Below are positions 9,307 to 16,300 of a DNA stretch of 16,300 bases, piece by piece. Source of the stretch: VRUB01 sp046758085. GTDB taxonomy: Bacteria > Pseudomonadota > Gammaproteobacteria > Acidiferrobacterales > SPGG2. Each line of letters starts with the position of its first letter. Position 1 is the stretch's first letter. Location of the stretch: the NCBI GenBank assembly GCA_046758085.1, contig JBHHZP010000078.1:1-16300 (forward strand), read 5' to 3'. The notes beneath the pieces were generated by a model. It was not told the origin of the DNA. It searched no databases and worked only from the letters and a program-made list of their open reading frames with translations. The position numbers and the translations under genes were made by a program.

Positions 9307-10323
9307 ATGATCAGACGCGTTTTAGTAGTCGATGACGAGCAGTCCATTCGGGGTATGGTGGCACAGGTCCTCACCGACGAAGGCTACCATGTTATGGAAG
9401 CCGAAAGCGGCGAACAAGCGCTTGCGCTATTCCAGAAACATCCCTTTCCTGTCGTATTCACCGATATCCGCATGGGCGGTATGAGCGGTCTCGATCTGTT
9501 GAAGCAACTCAAACAAGCGAGAGCCGATACGCATGTAATTATCATGACCAGCCACGGTACGATGGACGCGGCAGTCACCGCGCTCAAAGCCGGGGCATAC
9601 GATTTTCTTAGTAAGCCGTTCGACGACCTTGAGCTGATAATCAACGTCGCGCACCGCGCCATACAGAACTATCAGCTCGTGCACGACCGTAAAAAGCTGG
9701 TTGAGACGCTGAAAAGCCGAAATGAAGCCTTGTCTAACCTGAACAAAGCTTTCAAGGCATTGACCGTGACTTTGAAAAACAAAAACCAGGCACTCGAAAG
9801 CCTGAATAAGGCATTCAAAACGCTTGCCATTCGCGATGAGTTGACGGGACTTTTCAATCGCCGTTACTTCGAAGAAGCACTGACAAGCGAAGTCATTCGC
9901 GCAACGCGTTATCAGCGCCATTTATCGGTCATATTCCTGGACGTGGATTTATTCAAGAAATACAACGACGAGTTCGGGCATCAATGCGGCGACTTAGTCT
10001 TAAAGAAAATCAGTCGCATCCTTATGGACAGCATACGGGAGATCGACATCGCGACGAGGTACGGGGGCGAAGAGTTTGTGGTGATTTTGCCGGAGACGAC
10101 AAAGCACGACAGTTACGCTACGGCCGAGAAAATCCGAAGAGCGGTACAAGACAGTCCACTCGAAACTGTAGTAGGCAAGCCCCCGGCACAACTTACGATC
10201 AGCGCTGGCGTGGCAAGCCTGGGAGATGACGGCATGGTCGCATCGGAGTTGATCGCCAAGGCCGACCAGGCCCTCTATCGGGCCAAGGAAGCAGGGCGCA
10301 ATGCCGTGCGCCTGGCGAGTTAG
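9307..10323 (+). CDS. Response regulator with GGDEF output (diguanylate cyclase)
   Basis: 338 residues. It starts 55 bases after the kinase gene, with only a weak ribosome-binding site (CGGATA about 6 bases upstream). The receiver domain (about 4-118) has the acidic pair D9-D10, phosphoacceptor D53 (FTDIRMGG) and K103 (SKPF). A helical linker (about 120-178) holds a duplicated 21-residue coiled-coil unit. The GGDEF domain (about 177-335) opens DELTGLFNRRYF and has the active-site variant GGEEF at 253-257, as in PleD-like cyclases. An inhibitory RxxD site (R244-D247) lies exactly five residues before it, so it should make c-di-GMP from GTP and be product-inhibited. The preceding kinase is the obvious phosphodonor. 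There is no DNA-binding domain or EAL/HD-GYP phosphodiesterase, so the visible output of the cluster is c-di-GMP. Confidence 0.96.
   Translation: MIRRVLVVDDEQSIRGMVAQVLTDEGYHVMEAESGEQALALFQKHPFPVVFTDIRMGGMSGLDLLKQLKQARADTHVIIMTSHGTMDAAVTALKAGAYDFLSKPFDDLELIINVAHRAIQNYQLVHDRKKLVETLKSRNEALSNLNKAFKALTVTLKNKNQALESLNKAFKTLAIRDELTGLFNRRYFEEALTSEVIRATRYQRHLSVIFLDVDLFKKYNDEFGHQCGDLVLKKISRILMDSIREIDIATRYGGEEFVVILPETTKHDSYATAEKIRRAVQDSPLETVVGKPPAQLTISAGVASLGDDGMVASELIAKADQALYRAKEAGRNAVRLAS
9709..9834 (+). repeat. Tandem 63-nt duplication encoding a 3-heptad coiled-coil linker
   Basis: Residues 135-155 and 156-176 of the response regulator are two copies of one 21-residue unit with the shared core LxxLNKAFKxL. 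I count 12 identities in 21, plus conservative R/K, E/Q and V/I changes. Twenty-one residues is exactly three heptads, so the duplication keeps the helical register between the receiver and GGDEF domains. The codons differ between copies, so it is not a very recent duplication. Confidence 0.85.
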
Positions 10324-10335
10324 ATTAATGATTTC

Positions 10336-10480
10336 ACCGCAGACAGCGCAGAGACTATAAACATAAAACGCGCAATGACATTACACGATTAGTCGTGTAA
10401 AACGTTTCGATGGCAGGTTTCACACCCGCAGCAGGTTTTTTGGAATCAGTTCCCTCTGCGGTCCCCGCGTACTCTGCGGT
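10336..10480. repeat. MITE-like element with imperfect terminal inverted repeats
   Basis: The gap between the convergent cyclase and ssb genes is bounded by a 20-nt inverted repeat: ACCGCAGACAGCGCAGAGAC at 10336-10355 against the reverse complement of 10461-10480, with 15 of 20 positions matching. Another TCTGCGG copy lies at 10455-10461. The interior is non-coding and holds a perfect palindrome. CCGCAGAG/CTCTGCGG-rich intergenic repeats are widespread in environmental proteobacterial genomes, so this is probably a small dispersed element. No target-site duplication was clear and no transposase is present. Confidence 0.5.
10381..10400. other. Perfect 8-bp palindromic hairpin between convergent genes
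   Basis: TTACACGA, loop TTAG, TCGTGTAA. It sits about 60 bases after the cyclase stop and about 100 bases after the ssb stop. No T-tract follows on either strand, so it is not a canonical intrinsic terminator. It could still end or protect transcripts from both sides, be the core of the surrounding repeat element, or be a protein-binding operator. Confidence 0.45.
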
Positions 10481-10496
10481 ACGTTATAATCTTGAG

Positions 10497-10958
10497 CTAA
10501 AAAGGAATATCGTCATCAAAATCATCAGTCGCCGCGGCTGTTTTCGCCCCGGCCGGTGACGAGCTTGCAGGTGCCGCCTGAGCTTCATTGTCGAAGCTGT
10601 CATCGGGTACGCCAGCGCCTGCGCGTGAGCCCAGCATTTGCATATCACTGGCGACGATCTCGGTGGTGTACCGGTCCATACCTTCCTTGTCCTGCCATTT
10701 TCGTGTCTGCAGGCGGCCTCCTACGTAGACCTGCATTCCCTTCTTTAAGTATTCACCAGCGATCTCCGCAAGCCGTCCGAAAAAAACGACCCGGTGCCAC
10801 TCCGTTCGTTCCTGCTTTTCGCCCGTATTCTTATCCTTCCACGCCTCCGAGGTCGCAAGCGTAATGTTGGCAATTGCTTGACCGTTGGCGGAATAGCGTA
10901 CCTCGGGATCCCTTCCGAGATGCCCGATAAGCATAACTTTGTTGACGCCGCGTGCCAT
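10497..10958 (-). CDS. ssb: Single-stranded DNA-binding protein
   Basis: 153 residues. The ATG is preceded by GGGAG with 8 bases spacing. The OB-fold (about 1-110) starts ARGVNKVMLIGHLGRDPEVR and keeps the aromatic residues that stack on ssDNA in E. coli SSB: W40, W54, F60 and W88. A short, flexible Ala/Ser/Asp-rich tail (about 111-147) leads to the acidic tip DDDIPF, which recruits replication and repair partners. The tail is shorter than in E. coli (178 residues). SSB coats single-stranded DNA in replication, recombination and repair. The yajR-like gene lies upstream on the same strand across a 166-base gap, so ssb probably has its own promoter. Its 3' end faces the response-regulator gene. 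Confidence 0.98.
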   Translation of the reverse strand: MARGVNKVMLIGHLGRDPEVRYSANGQAIANITLATSEAWKDKNTGEKQERTEWHRVVFFGRLAEIAGEYLKKGMQVYVGGRLQTRKWQDKEGMDRYTTEIVASDMQMLGSRAGAGVPDDSFDNEAQAAPASSSPAGAKTAAATDDFDDDIPF

Positions 10959-11000
10959 ATTTCATTCTCCCAATTAGTCATCCACAGACACCGACCTGCA

Positions 11001-11039
11001 GGAGCCTCACCTGAAGGCTCCGTCGGGCCCGCGAGGGCC
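11001..11039 (-). other. Two adjacent GC-rich hairpins in the yajR-ssb gap
   Basis: GGAGCCT (11001-11007) pairs with AGGCTCC (11015-11021), a 7-bp stem with a 7-base loop. GGCCC (11026-11030) pairs with GGGCC (11035-11039) around a GCGA tetraloop. No T-run follows on the minus strand, so a classical terminator for the upstream gene is not supported. They may shape the ssb leader RNA or lower readthrough. Confidence 0.4.
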
Positions 11040-11040
11040 T

Positions 11041-11069
11041 ATGTTAGCCAGCTTGCAGCCGCGGCACAA
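11041..11069 (-). promoter_or_regulatory. Candidate sigma70-like promoter for ssb
   Basis: On the minus strand, TTGTGC (11069-11064) and TAACAT (11046-11041) are separated by exactly 17 bases. They match the -35 and -10 consensus at 3/6 and 4/6 positions. Transcription would start near 11034 and give a leader of about 75 bases. The matches are modest. Position in the yajR-ssb gap is the main support. Confidence 0.3.
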
Positions 11070-11124
11070 TGCAGACGCGAATGCCTGCCAATTTCAGCAA
11101 GTTAGCGCATGTCGTGGCCTTCCT

Positions 11125-12519
11125 TTAGGACCCGTCGACTGGCGCGGATAAACAAGTGATTTGGGCCAGGGCTGTCTCGTCTAGAGTGCGGCCGTCGACC
11201 TTGAGATAGGCGACCCCCTCTTCTGCAATGACAATCGCTTCGGTCACACCGGCGACTCTGTTTAGTCGTTGTGCCAATATCCCGGCCTCGTGGGGCTGGC
11301 GGCGGCCGACGTTTATCAGGCGTGTGGTGACATATTGAGGCTCGGGCATCGTTAACGCAATCGCGAACCAGAGCAGCAACAACGCCGCACAAGATTCGAA
11401 TACCGCCGACATGCCGTAGCTTCCGTACAACCAACCTGCGGCAGCCCCTCCGACAAAGGCCCCAAGAAACTCAAACGTGCTATAAACCCCGATTGCCGTT
11501 CCCCTGAGGTTCGCCGGGGCGGTCTTTGATATCAAAGAAGGCAGCGCAGCCTCGAGAAAATTGAACGCAACAAAAAACAGCAATAAACCGGCGGCAATTT
11601 GCAGAAATGACTGATAGCCTTGAAGCAGTACACCCTCGGACACAACCAGTATCAACACGGCGCCAGCGAAAAGATGGTGCATCCACCGCTTTCTCTCACC
11701 CAGGGCAATCGCGGGGAACACGACCAGCACCGACAGGAGCATAACCGGCAAATATACGCGCCAGTGCTGATTGGACGGCAGCCCGGCATTATCGACCAGT
11801 GCGATCGGCACAACCACGAAGAGTGCGGTCAATACACAATGAAGAATAAAGATGCCGAGATCAAGGCGCATCAGTCGACTGTCCATAAGCACATCAATGA
11901 ACTGGGCCGGGGCCGCCTGGGCGTCGACATGCCGAGTACTGTACAGCGGTGTGGGGACCCAAACATACAATACGCCGATACCGATCAGAGCCAGTGCCGC
12001 TGTCAGCCAGAAAATACCAGGGACCCCAATGACGTCATTCAGCACCGGGCCGAGGAGCAACGATGCGATGAACGCAGCACCGATCGTAATCCCAATCAGC
12101 ATCATGGCCTTGGTGCGTTGCTCATCACGTGTGAGGTCGGCGGCCATTGCCATGACGGCAGCTGCTATGGCACCCGCTCCCTGTAAGCTGCGTCCTACAA
12201 TTACGCCGGTGATCGTGTCTGCCAACGCTGCGAGCACGCTGCCCACACAGAAGATGAGCAAACCTGCCGCGATTACAGGTTTTCGCCCCAGCCGGTCCGA
12301 GAGCATACCCAGGGGAATCTGGAAAATAGCCTGGGTAAGACCATAGGCGCCAAGCGCCAGGCCGATCAAAAAAGGTGTCTGGCCCTTGAGCGCGCCGGCG
12401 TACAGCACGAATACCGGCAATATCAGAAACAGGCCCAGCATGCGCAGAGCATAGATTCCCGCCAGGCCGCCAATGGCCCGTCTTTCCAGGGAACTCAGGG
12501 ACTCAGTTCTGACACGCAC
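11125..12519 (-). CDS. yajR: MFS transporter, YajR-like, with C-terminal YAM-type domain
   Basis: 464 residues, close to E. coli YajR (454 from memory). The N-terminus LERRAIGGL..YALRMLGLF..LPV resembles the start of YajR. Motif A, GMLSDRLGRK (71-80), follows TM2, and a repeated hydrophobic pattern fits 12 transmembrane helices up to about residue 390. The last 70 or so residues (about 396-455) form a soluble ferredoxin-like tail (TTRLINVGRRQ, then VAGVTEAIVIAEEGVAYLKV) like the YAM domain of YajR. It is an inner-membrane secondary transporter of the drug:H+ antiporter type with unknown substrate. The start is GTG: an in-frame TAG lies only seven codons upstream and no ATG fits the family N-terminus. 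It has no good ribosome-binding site, so expression may be low or weakly leadered. It lies between ssb and divergent uvrA. Confidence 0.9.
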   Translation of the reverse strand: MRVRTESLSSLERRAIGGLAGIYALRMLGLFLILPVFVLYAGALKGQTPFLIGLALGAYGLTQAIFQIPLGMLSDRLGRKPVIAAGLLIFCVGSVLAALADTITGVIVGRSLQGAGAIAAAVMAMAADLTRDEQRTKAMMLIGITIGAAFIASLLLGPVLNDVIGVPGIFWLTAALALIGIGVLYVWVPTPLYSTRHVDAQAAPAQFIDVLMDSRLMRLDLGIFILHCVLTALFVVVPIALVDNAGLPSNQHWRVYLPVMLLSVLVVFPAIALGERKRWMHHLFAGAVLILVVSEGVLLQGYQSFLQIAAGLLLFFVAFNFLEAALPSLISKTAPANLRGTAIGVYSTFEFLGAFVGGAAAGWLYGSYGMSAVFESCAALLLLWFAIALTMPEPQYVTTRLINVGRRQPHEAGILAQRLNRVAGVTEAIVIAEEGVAYLKVDGRTLDETALAQITCLSAPVDGS

Positions 12520-12581
12520 TCTGTGAAACGAGGTATGCTAACGTATTTATTCGTGCCCACTGTCGGCATCGGGCATTATCT

Positions 12582-12611
12582 TTGCCTGCGGTATCAAAGG
12601 CATCGTATAGT
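12582..12611 (+). promoter_or_regulatory. Candidate sigma70-like promoter for uvrA
   Basis: TTGCCT (12582-12587, 4/6) and TATAGT (12606-12611, 5/6) are separated by 18 bases. Transcription would start near 12618, giving a leader of about 23 bases with AGGA six bases before the uvrA ATG. It is the best promoter-like sequence in the 121-base divergent gap. I saw no CTGT-N8-ACAG LexA box there, and no convincing promoter for the minus-strand transporter gene. Confidence 0.5.
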
Positions 12612-12640
12612 ATCAGGTTCACCAATTATCAGGAACAAGC

Positions 12641-15499
12641 ATGGACATAATTCGCATCCGCGGCGCGCGTACGCACAACTTGCAAAACATTGACGTGGAC
12701 CTGCCGCGCGATCAGCTCATTGTCATCACTGGTTTGTCGGGCTCAGGAAAATCTTCCCTTGCGTTCGATACGCTCTATGCCGAGGGCCAGCGACGCTATG
12801 TGGAATCGTTGTCTGCCTATGCCAGACAGTTCCTTTCTTTGATGGAAAAACCGGATGTGGATTCGATCGACGGCCTGTCACCGGCGATCTCTATTGAGCA
12901 GAAGTCCACTTCGCACAACCCGCGCTCGACGGTGGGCACAGTCACCGAAATTTACGACTACCTGCGCCTTCTGTACGCGCGTGTTGGAGATCCACGGTGC
13001 CCAGACCACAGGCAGACGCTGGAGGCCCAGGCAGTAAGCCAAATGGTCGACCAGGTGATGGCCTTGCCAGAAGGGACGCGTATCATGTTGCTCGCACCAT
13101 TGGTCGAGGGCCGCAAGGGCGAGCACGAACATATTCTGGAAGGCCTGCGAACCCAAGGTTATATCCGCGCTCGCATCGACGGCATCGTTACGAACCTGGA
13201 TGACGCGCCGAAGCTCAAAAGATACCACAAGCACACAATCGAAGTTGTGGTAGATCGCGTCGTCGTGCGCCCGGGCCAGGCGCAAAGGCTCGCCGAGTCC
13301 TTCGAGACGGCGTTGAGCCTGACCGCTGGGCTGGTACGTGTGGTGACCGTTCCAGAGGATAACCAAACAAGCGAGGAACGAGTCTTTTCGGCGCGCCATG
13401 CCTGTCCCCATTGCGGCTATAGCCTGCCGGAGCTCGAACCACGCTTGTTTTCTTTCAACAACCCGGCCGGCGCCTGTCCAGGGTGTGACGGACTGGGCAC
13501 CAAGGAGTTCTTCGATCCCGAGCGCGTGATCAGGGAGCCGGAGTTGAGCCTTCCAAGTGGCGCTATACGCGGATGGGATCGGCGCAATGCCTTCTACTTT
13601 CAGCTATTGGAATCGTTGGCGAGGCATTACAAATTCGACCTTGACAAGCCCTTCAAAAACCTTCCAAAACACGTTTGTGACGTCATTCTTTATGGCAGCG
13701 GCGATGAAGTGATCACCTTTACGCACGTCGGCGATCGCGGATTGACGTATCGCCGCAAGCATCCTTTCGAAGGGGTGATCCCCAACATGCAAAGGCGCTA
13801 CCAGGAGACCGAGTCATTGGCTGTACGCGAAGAGCTGGCAAGATACATGAGCCACAAACCCTGCTCCGAATGTGACGGGAGTCGCCTACGCACAGAGGCC
13901 CGAAATGTATTCATCGCCGATAGACCGCTCCACCACGTCACACAAATGCCCATCAACGTAGCGCTGGAGTTTTTTTCCCGTCTCAAGCTCAAGGGCAAAC
14001 GCGCAGAGATTGCCGACAAAATCATCAAGGATGTGAGTAATCGGCTCGGCTTTCTGGTCAGCGTCGGCCTCGATTATATCGATCTGGCTCGATCTGCCGA
14101 GACCCTTTCAGGTGGCGAGGCACAGCGCATCCGGCTTGCCTCGCAAATCGGAGCGGGCCTCGTGGGGGTGATGTACGTCCTGGATGAACCCTCTGTCGGA
14201 TTACATCAACGCGATAATGCTCGCTTGCTCAACACTCTGCGCCATCTGCGCGACCTGGGTAACACGGTCATCGTGGTAGAGCACGACGCGGAGGCCATCC
14301 GATCAGCCGATTTTGTATTGGATATGGGCCCGGGCGCGGGTATCCACGGCGGGCGGGTTGTCGCCCACGGAACTTTCGAGGATCTCATAAGAAACCCTCA
14401 ATCCATCACCGGCCAATACCTGGGAGGTCAAAAGGAAATCGAGATCCCGCTTGCTCGCACGCCCACGGATCCCGAGCGACAGCTCATCATACACCGAGCG
14501 CGGGGCCATAATCTCAAGCACATTGACGTGGCCATTCCGCTGGGGGTCTTTACGTGCATTACCGGCGTTTCCGGTTCCGGAAAATCGACATTGATCAATG
14601 ACACGCTCTACGCCGCTGCCGCGAAATATCTTTACGGCAGTAACATGGAACCTATGCCCTGCGATAGCGTTGATGGCCTGGAGCAATTCGACAAGGTGGT
14701 GGATATCGATCAGAGCCCCATCGGGCGTACCCCGCGTTCAAACCCGGCCACCTATACCGGCCTTTTTACGCCCATTCGCGAACTCTTTGCCGCAACGCCG
14801 GAGGCGCGGGCGCGCGGCTACAATCCCGGGCGTTTTTCCTTCAACGTGCGCGGCGGCCGCTGCCAGGCCTGCCATGGCGAGGGCTTAATAAAGGTGGAGA
14901 TGCACTTCCTCCCTGATATTTACGTCCCTTGCGACAGGTGCAAGGGTAAACGTTACAACCGGGAGACGCTTGAGATCCGCTACAAAGGTAAAAATATTCA
15001 TGAGGTGCTGAGTATGACGGTCGAGGATGCCGCGGTATTTTTCGATGCCGTGCCTGCGATCAAACGTAAGCTCGATACGCTTATAGACGTCGGTCTTTCC
15101 TATATCACGCTTGGGCAAAGTGCTACTACACTGTCTGGGGGCGAGGCGCAGCGTACCAAGCTTTCGCGCGAGCTTTCGAAACGAGACACCGGCCGCACCT
15201 TGTATATTCTTGATGAACCGACAACCGGTCTGCATTTTGAAGATGTCAAACGGCTGCTACAAGTACTCCATCGTCTACGCGACCACGGCAACACGATTAT
15301 CGTAATCGAGCACAATATGGAGGTCATCAAGACGGCCGATTGGATCATCGACCTGGGCCCGGAAGGTGGTGATGGCGGTGGAACGGTAGTTGCCGCTGGT
15401 ACACCGGAAACTGTTTCGGGAATTCTCGCCTCTTATACGGGTCAGTTCCTAAGGTCAATACTGGAGCACCGACCAAAATTCAGACTAGAAGCGGTGTAA
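12641..15499 (+). CDS. uvrA: Excinuclease ABC subunit A
   Basis: 952 residues, against 940 in E. coli. It is the damage-recognition ATPase of nucleotide excision repair, acting as a dimer that loads UvrB on damaged DNA. ABC domain I has Walker A GLSGSGKSS (31-39), signature LSGGEAQRIRL (from 489) and Walker B VLDEPSVGL (D515-E516). Domain II has Walker A GVSGSGKST (642-650, K648), signature LSGGEAQRTKL (from 831) and Walker B ILDEPTTGL (D858-E859). Both zinc sites are intact: C255/C258/C279/C282 and C741/C744/C764/C767. The start matches the family N-terminus, and AGGA lies six bases upstream. No truncation or frameshift is visible. It is divergent from the transporter gene and convergent with the SAM-enzyme gene. 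Confidence 0.99.
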   Translation: MDIIRIRGARTHNLQNIDVDLPRDQLIVITGLSGSGKSSLAFDTLYAEGQRRYVESLSAYARQFLSLMEKPDVDSIDGLSPAISIEQKSTSHNPRSTVGTVTEIYDYLRLLYARVGDPRCPDHRQTLEAQAVSQMVDQVMALPEGTRIMLLAPLVEGRKGEHEHILEGLRTQGYIRARIDGIVTNLDDAPKLKRYHKHTIEVVVDRVVVRPGQAQRLAESFETALSLTAGLVRVVTVPEDNQTSEERVFSARHACPHCGYSLPELEPRLFSFNNPAGACPGCDGLGTKEFFDPERVIREPELSLPSGAIRGWDRRNAFYFQLLESLARHYKFDLDKPFKNLPKHVCDVILYGSGDEVITFTHVGDRGLTYRRKHPFEGVIPNMQRRYQETESLAVREELARYMSHKPCSECDGSRLRTEARNVFIADRPLHHVTQMPINVALEFFSRLKLKGKRAEIADKIIKDVSNRLGFLVSVGLDYIDLARSAETLSGGEAQRIRLASQIGAGLVGVMYVLDEPSVGLHQRDNARLLNTLRHLRDLGNTVIVVEHDAEAIRSADFVLDMGPGAGIHGGRVVAHGTFEDLIRNPQSITGQYLGGQKEIEIPLARTPTDPERQLIIHRARGHNLKHIDVAIPLGVFTCITGVSGSGKSTLINDTLYAAAAKYLYGSNMEPMPCDSVDGLEQFDKVVDIDQSPIGRTPRSNPATYTGLFTPIRELFAATPEARARGYNPGRFSFNVRGGRCQACHGEGLIKVEMHFLPDIYVPCDRCKGKRYNRETLEIRYKGKNIHEVLSMTVEDAAVFFDAVPAIKRKLDTLIDVGLSYITLGQSATTLSGGEAQRTKLSRELSKRDTGRTLYILDEPTTGLHFEDVKRLLQVLHRLRDHGNTIIVIEHNMEVIKTADWIIDLGPEGGDGGGTVVAAGTPETVSGILASYTGQFLRSILEHRPKFRLEAV

Positions 15500-15513
15500 T
15501 TTTCCAGCAGCTC

Positions 15514-15578
15514 GTAGCGAGGAAAGGCACTTACGGCCGGAGAGTCGAGGCTCGCCCTCGCTCCTCGAAACTCGCTAC
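15514..15578. repeat. Nested inverted repeats in the uvrA / SAM-enzyme convergent gap
   Basis: GTAGCGAG (15514-15521) is perfectly inverted at CTCGCTAC (15571-15578), whose right arm overlaps the TAG stop of the minus-strand gene. AGCGAGG (15516-15522) can instead pair with CCTCGCT (15556-15562), and CGAGG (15546-15550) with CCTCG (15563-15567). No T-tract follows. It may be a bidirectional transcript-end structure or a copy of a CGAG-rich dispersed repeat. Confidence 0.5.
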
Positions 15579-16300
15579 CGTTTCAACACGTCCGTGTTTG
15601 CGTTGGTTACGATCTTGATCTGGCTTCCTAGCCGCAGTCCAAGTTCTTTATCCGCACGCCCCTGATTGACAGCAATCTCCACGAGCCCGTTGGCATTTTC
15701 GTACCAAAAGACTTGATGCCGCGCTACCTTGGCGAACACTTGTGCGTACGAAACATGATGAATACCCACCTTGATTGTGGCGCCCTTGGTCAAGCTGGAT
15801 GCACGCATACCCGTAATGGCGTTTCCATAGTGGTCGATATACAACACCCTGGCCAAATCATCCGGCCAATGCTTGCCTGGCAGTTGCGCGAGCTCAGTCG
15901 GTGCACAATCCGGCATCTCGCCACGCCCTAGCATCGCCGCCACCGGCGCAAACAGATCCCGCCCATGAAAACTCGACGAGACCCGCGCCGGCCGCCATTC
16001 AATCATATAAGATCGACACGACCGCGAGCGGCGCGCAATGACGTGAAACAAACCGTTGTCCGGGCCCACATACCACCGGCCATCGGCGTCCACCATCAGT
16101 GGCCGGCGGTCGGTCCCCACCCCGGGGTCCACGACACACACAAAAACCGTTCGTGGTGGAAAATCGGCTGCATAGGCCGGTAACAAATAGGCTGCCGCCT
16201 GGATATCGAAACTCGGAACGCCGTGAAACAGGTCAATGACTGGCTCGCCCGGTGCCTCCCGCGCCAATACCCCATGTAGCTGGCCGACGTAGGGATCCTC
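15575..16300 (-). CDS. SAM hydroxide adenosyltransferase family protein (DUF62), 5' partial
   Basis: The frame stays open through the right edge, reading EDPYVGQLHGVLAREAPGEP, which is near the usual N-terminus. Only about 10 codons are probably missing, so the TTG at 16267 is not the start. Family signatures are VDPGVGTDRRP, YVGPDNGLF, SSSFHGRDLFAPVAA and YIDHYGNAITG. The Asp-Arg-His set reported for SAM hydroxide adenosyltransferases appears to be present (Asp codon near 16127-16129, Arg near 16106-16108, His at 15965-15967). This favours splitting of S-adenosylmethionine with water to adenosine and methionine, not halogenation as in fluorinase or SalL. The cellular role of such proteins is poorly understood. 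It is convergent with uvrA and has no visible functional link to it. Confidence 0.9.
   Translation of the reverse strand, partial: EDPYVGQLHGVLAREAPGEPVIDLFHGVPSFDIQAAAYLLPAYAADFPPRTVFVCVVDPGVGTDRRPLMVDADGRWYVGPDNGLFHVIARRSRSCRSYMIEWRPARVSSSFHGRDLFAPVAAMLGRGEMPDCAPTELAQLPGKHWPDDLARVLYIDHYGNAITGMRASSLTKGATIKVGIHHVSYAQVFAKVARHQVFWYENANGLVEIAVNQGRADKELGLRLGSQIKIVTNANTDVLKR

Noticed and set aside
10381..10400. Canonical rho-independent terminator
   Set aside because: The hairpin is perfect, but there is no T-tract on either strand and the stem is AT-rich, so it is listed only as a hairpin.
11620..12346. Plus-strand open frames of 188 and 164 codons
   Set aside because: They are antisense to the YajR-like gene, which has clear motif A and membrane helices. 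Their compositions are those of shadow frames.
12520..12640. LexA (SOS) box shared by uvrA and the transporter gene
   Set aside because: CTGT occurs near 12521 and 12560, but no ACAG follows at the needed spacing.
12878..13411. 177-codon minus-strand open frame inside uvrA
   Set aside because: It is antisense to a well-conserved part of uvrA and shows no recognisable domain.
16265..16267. TTG at 16267 as start of the SAM-enzyme gene
   Set aside because: Conserved residues EDPYVGQLHGV continue upstream in frame to the window edge, so the gene is cut by the window.

Overview
The window looks like chromosomal DNA from a gammaproteobacterium. The best evidence is the right half, where ssb, a YajR-type MFS transporter and a divergent uvrA lie together. 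From memory, the same ssb / MFS / uvrA order occurs in Pseudomonas aeruginosa, while in E. coli uvrA and ssb are direct divergent neighbours. The proteins are typical Gram-negative ones, including an outer-membrane beta-barrel, an OmpA-like peptidoglycan-binding domain and a hybrid diguanylate cyclase. I cannot name the genus.

Region A (1-10323, + strand) holds four codirectional genes with gaps of only 14, 16 and 55 bases. The first is a giant envelope protein cut by the left edge: adhesin-like modules, a central OmpA-like peptidoglycan-binding domain, Ig-like domains and a C-terminal barrel of about 860 residues. The second is a single-pass inner-membrane protein with a periplasmic FecR domain, a fibronectin-like domain and an Ig-like domain. 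The third is a dCache-HAMP histidine kinase. The fourth is a REC-GGDEF response regulator with intact active and inhibitory sites. The order suggests a route from the cell surface and cell wall to cyclic di-GMP. That is a hypothesis from gene order and domain content, but it is the most interesting thing in the window.

Region B (10324-10496) is a convergent intergenic gap holding a MITE-like element of about 145 bp with imperfect terminal inverted repeats and an internal perfect palindrome.

Region C (10497-15499) is a housekeeping block: ssb and yajR-like on the minus strand, uvrA on the plus strand. SSB and UvrA act in DNA replication and repair. uvrA has a good sigma70-like promoter in its 121-base upstream gap, and I see no LexA box there.

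Region D (15500-16300) has a short gap with inverted repeats, then a minus-strand SAM hydroxide adenosyltransferase family gene cut by the right edge.

I see no tRNA, rRNA, CRISPR array, transposase or phage gene. No stretch longer than about 175 bases lacks a gene.
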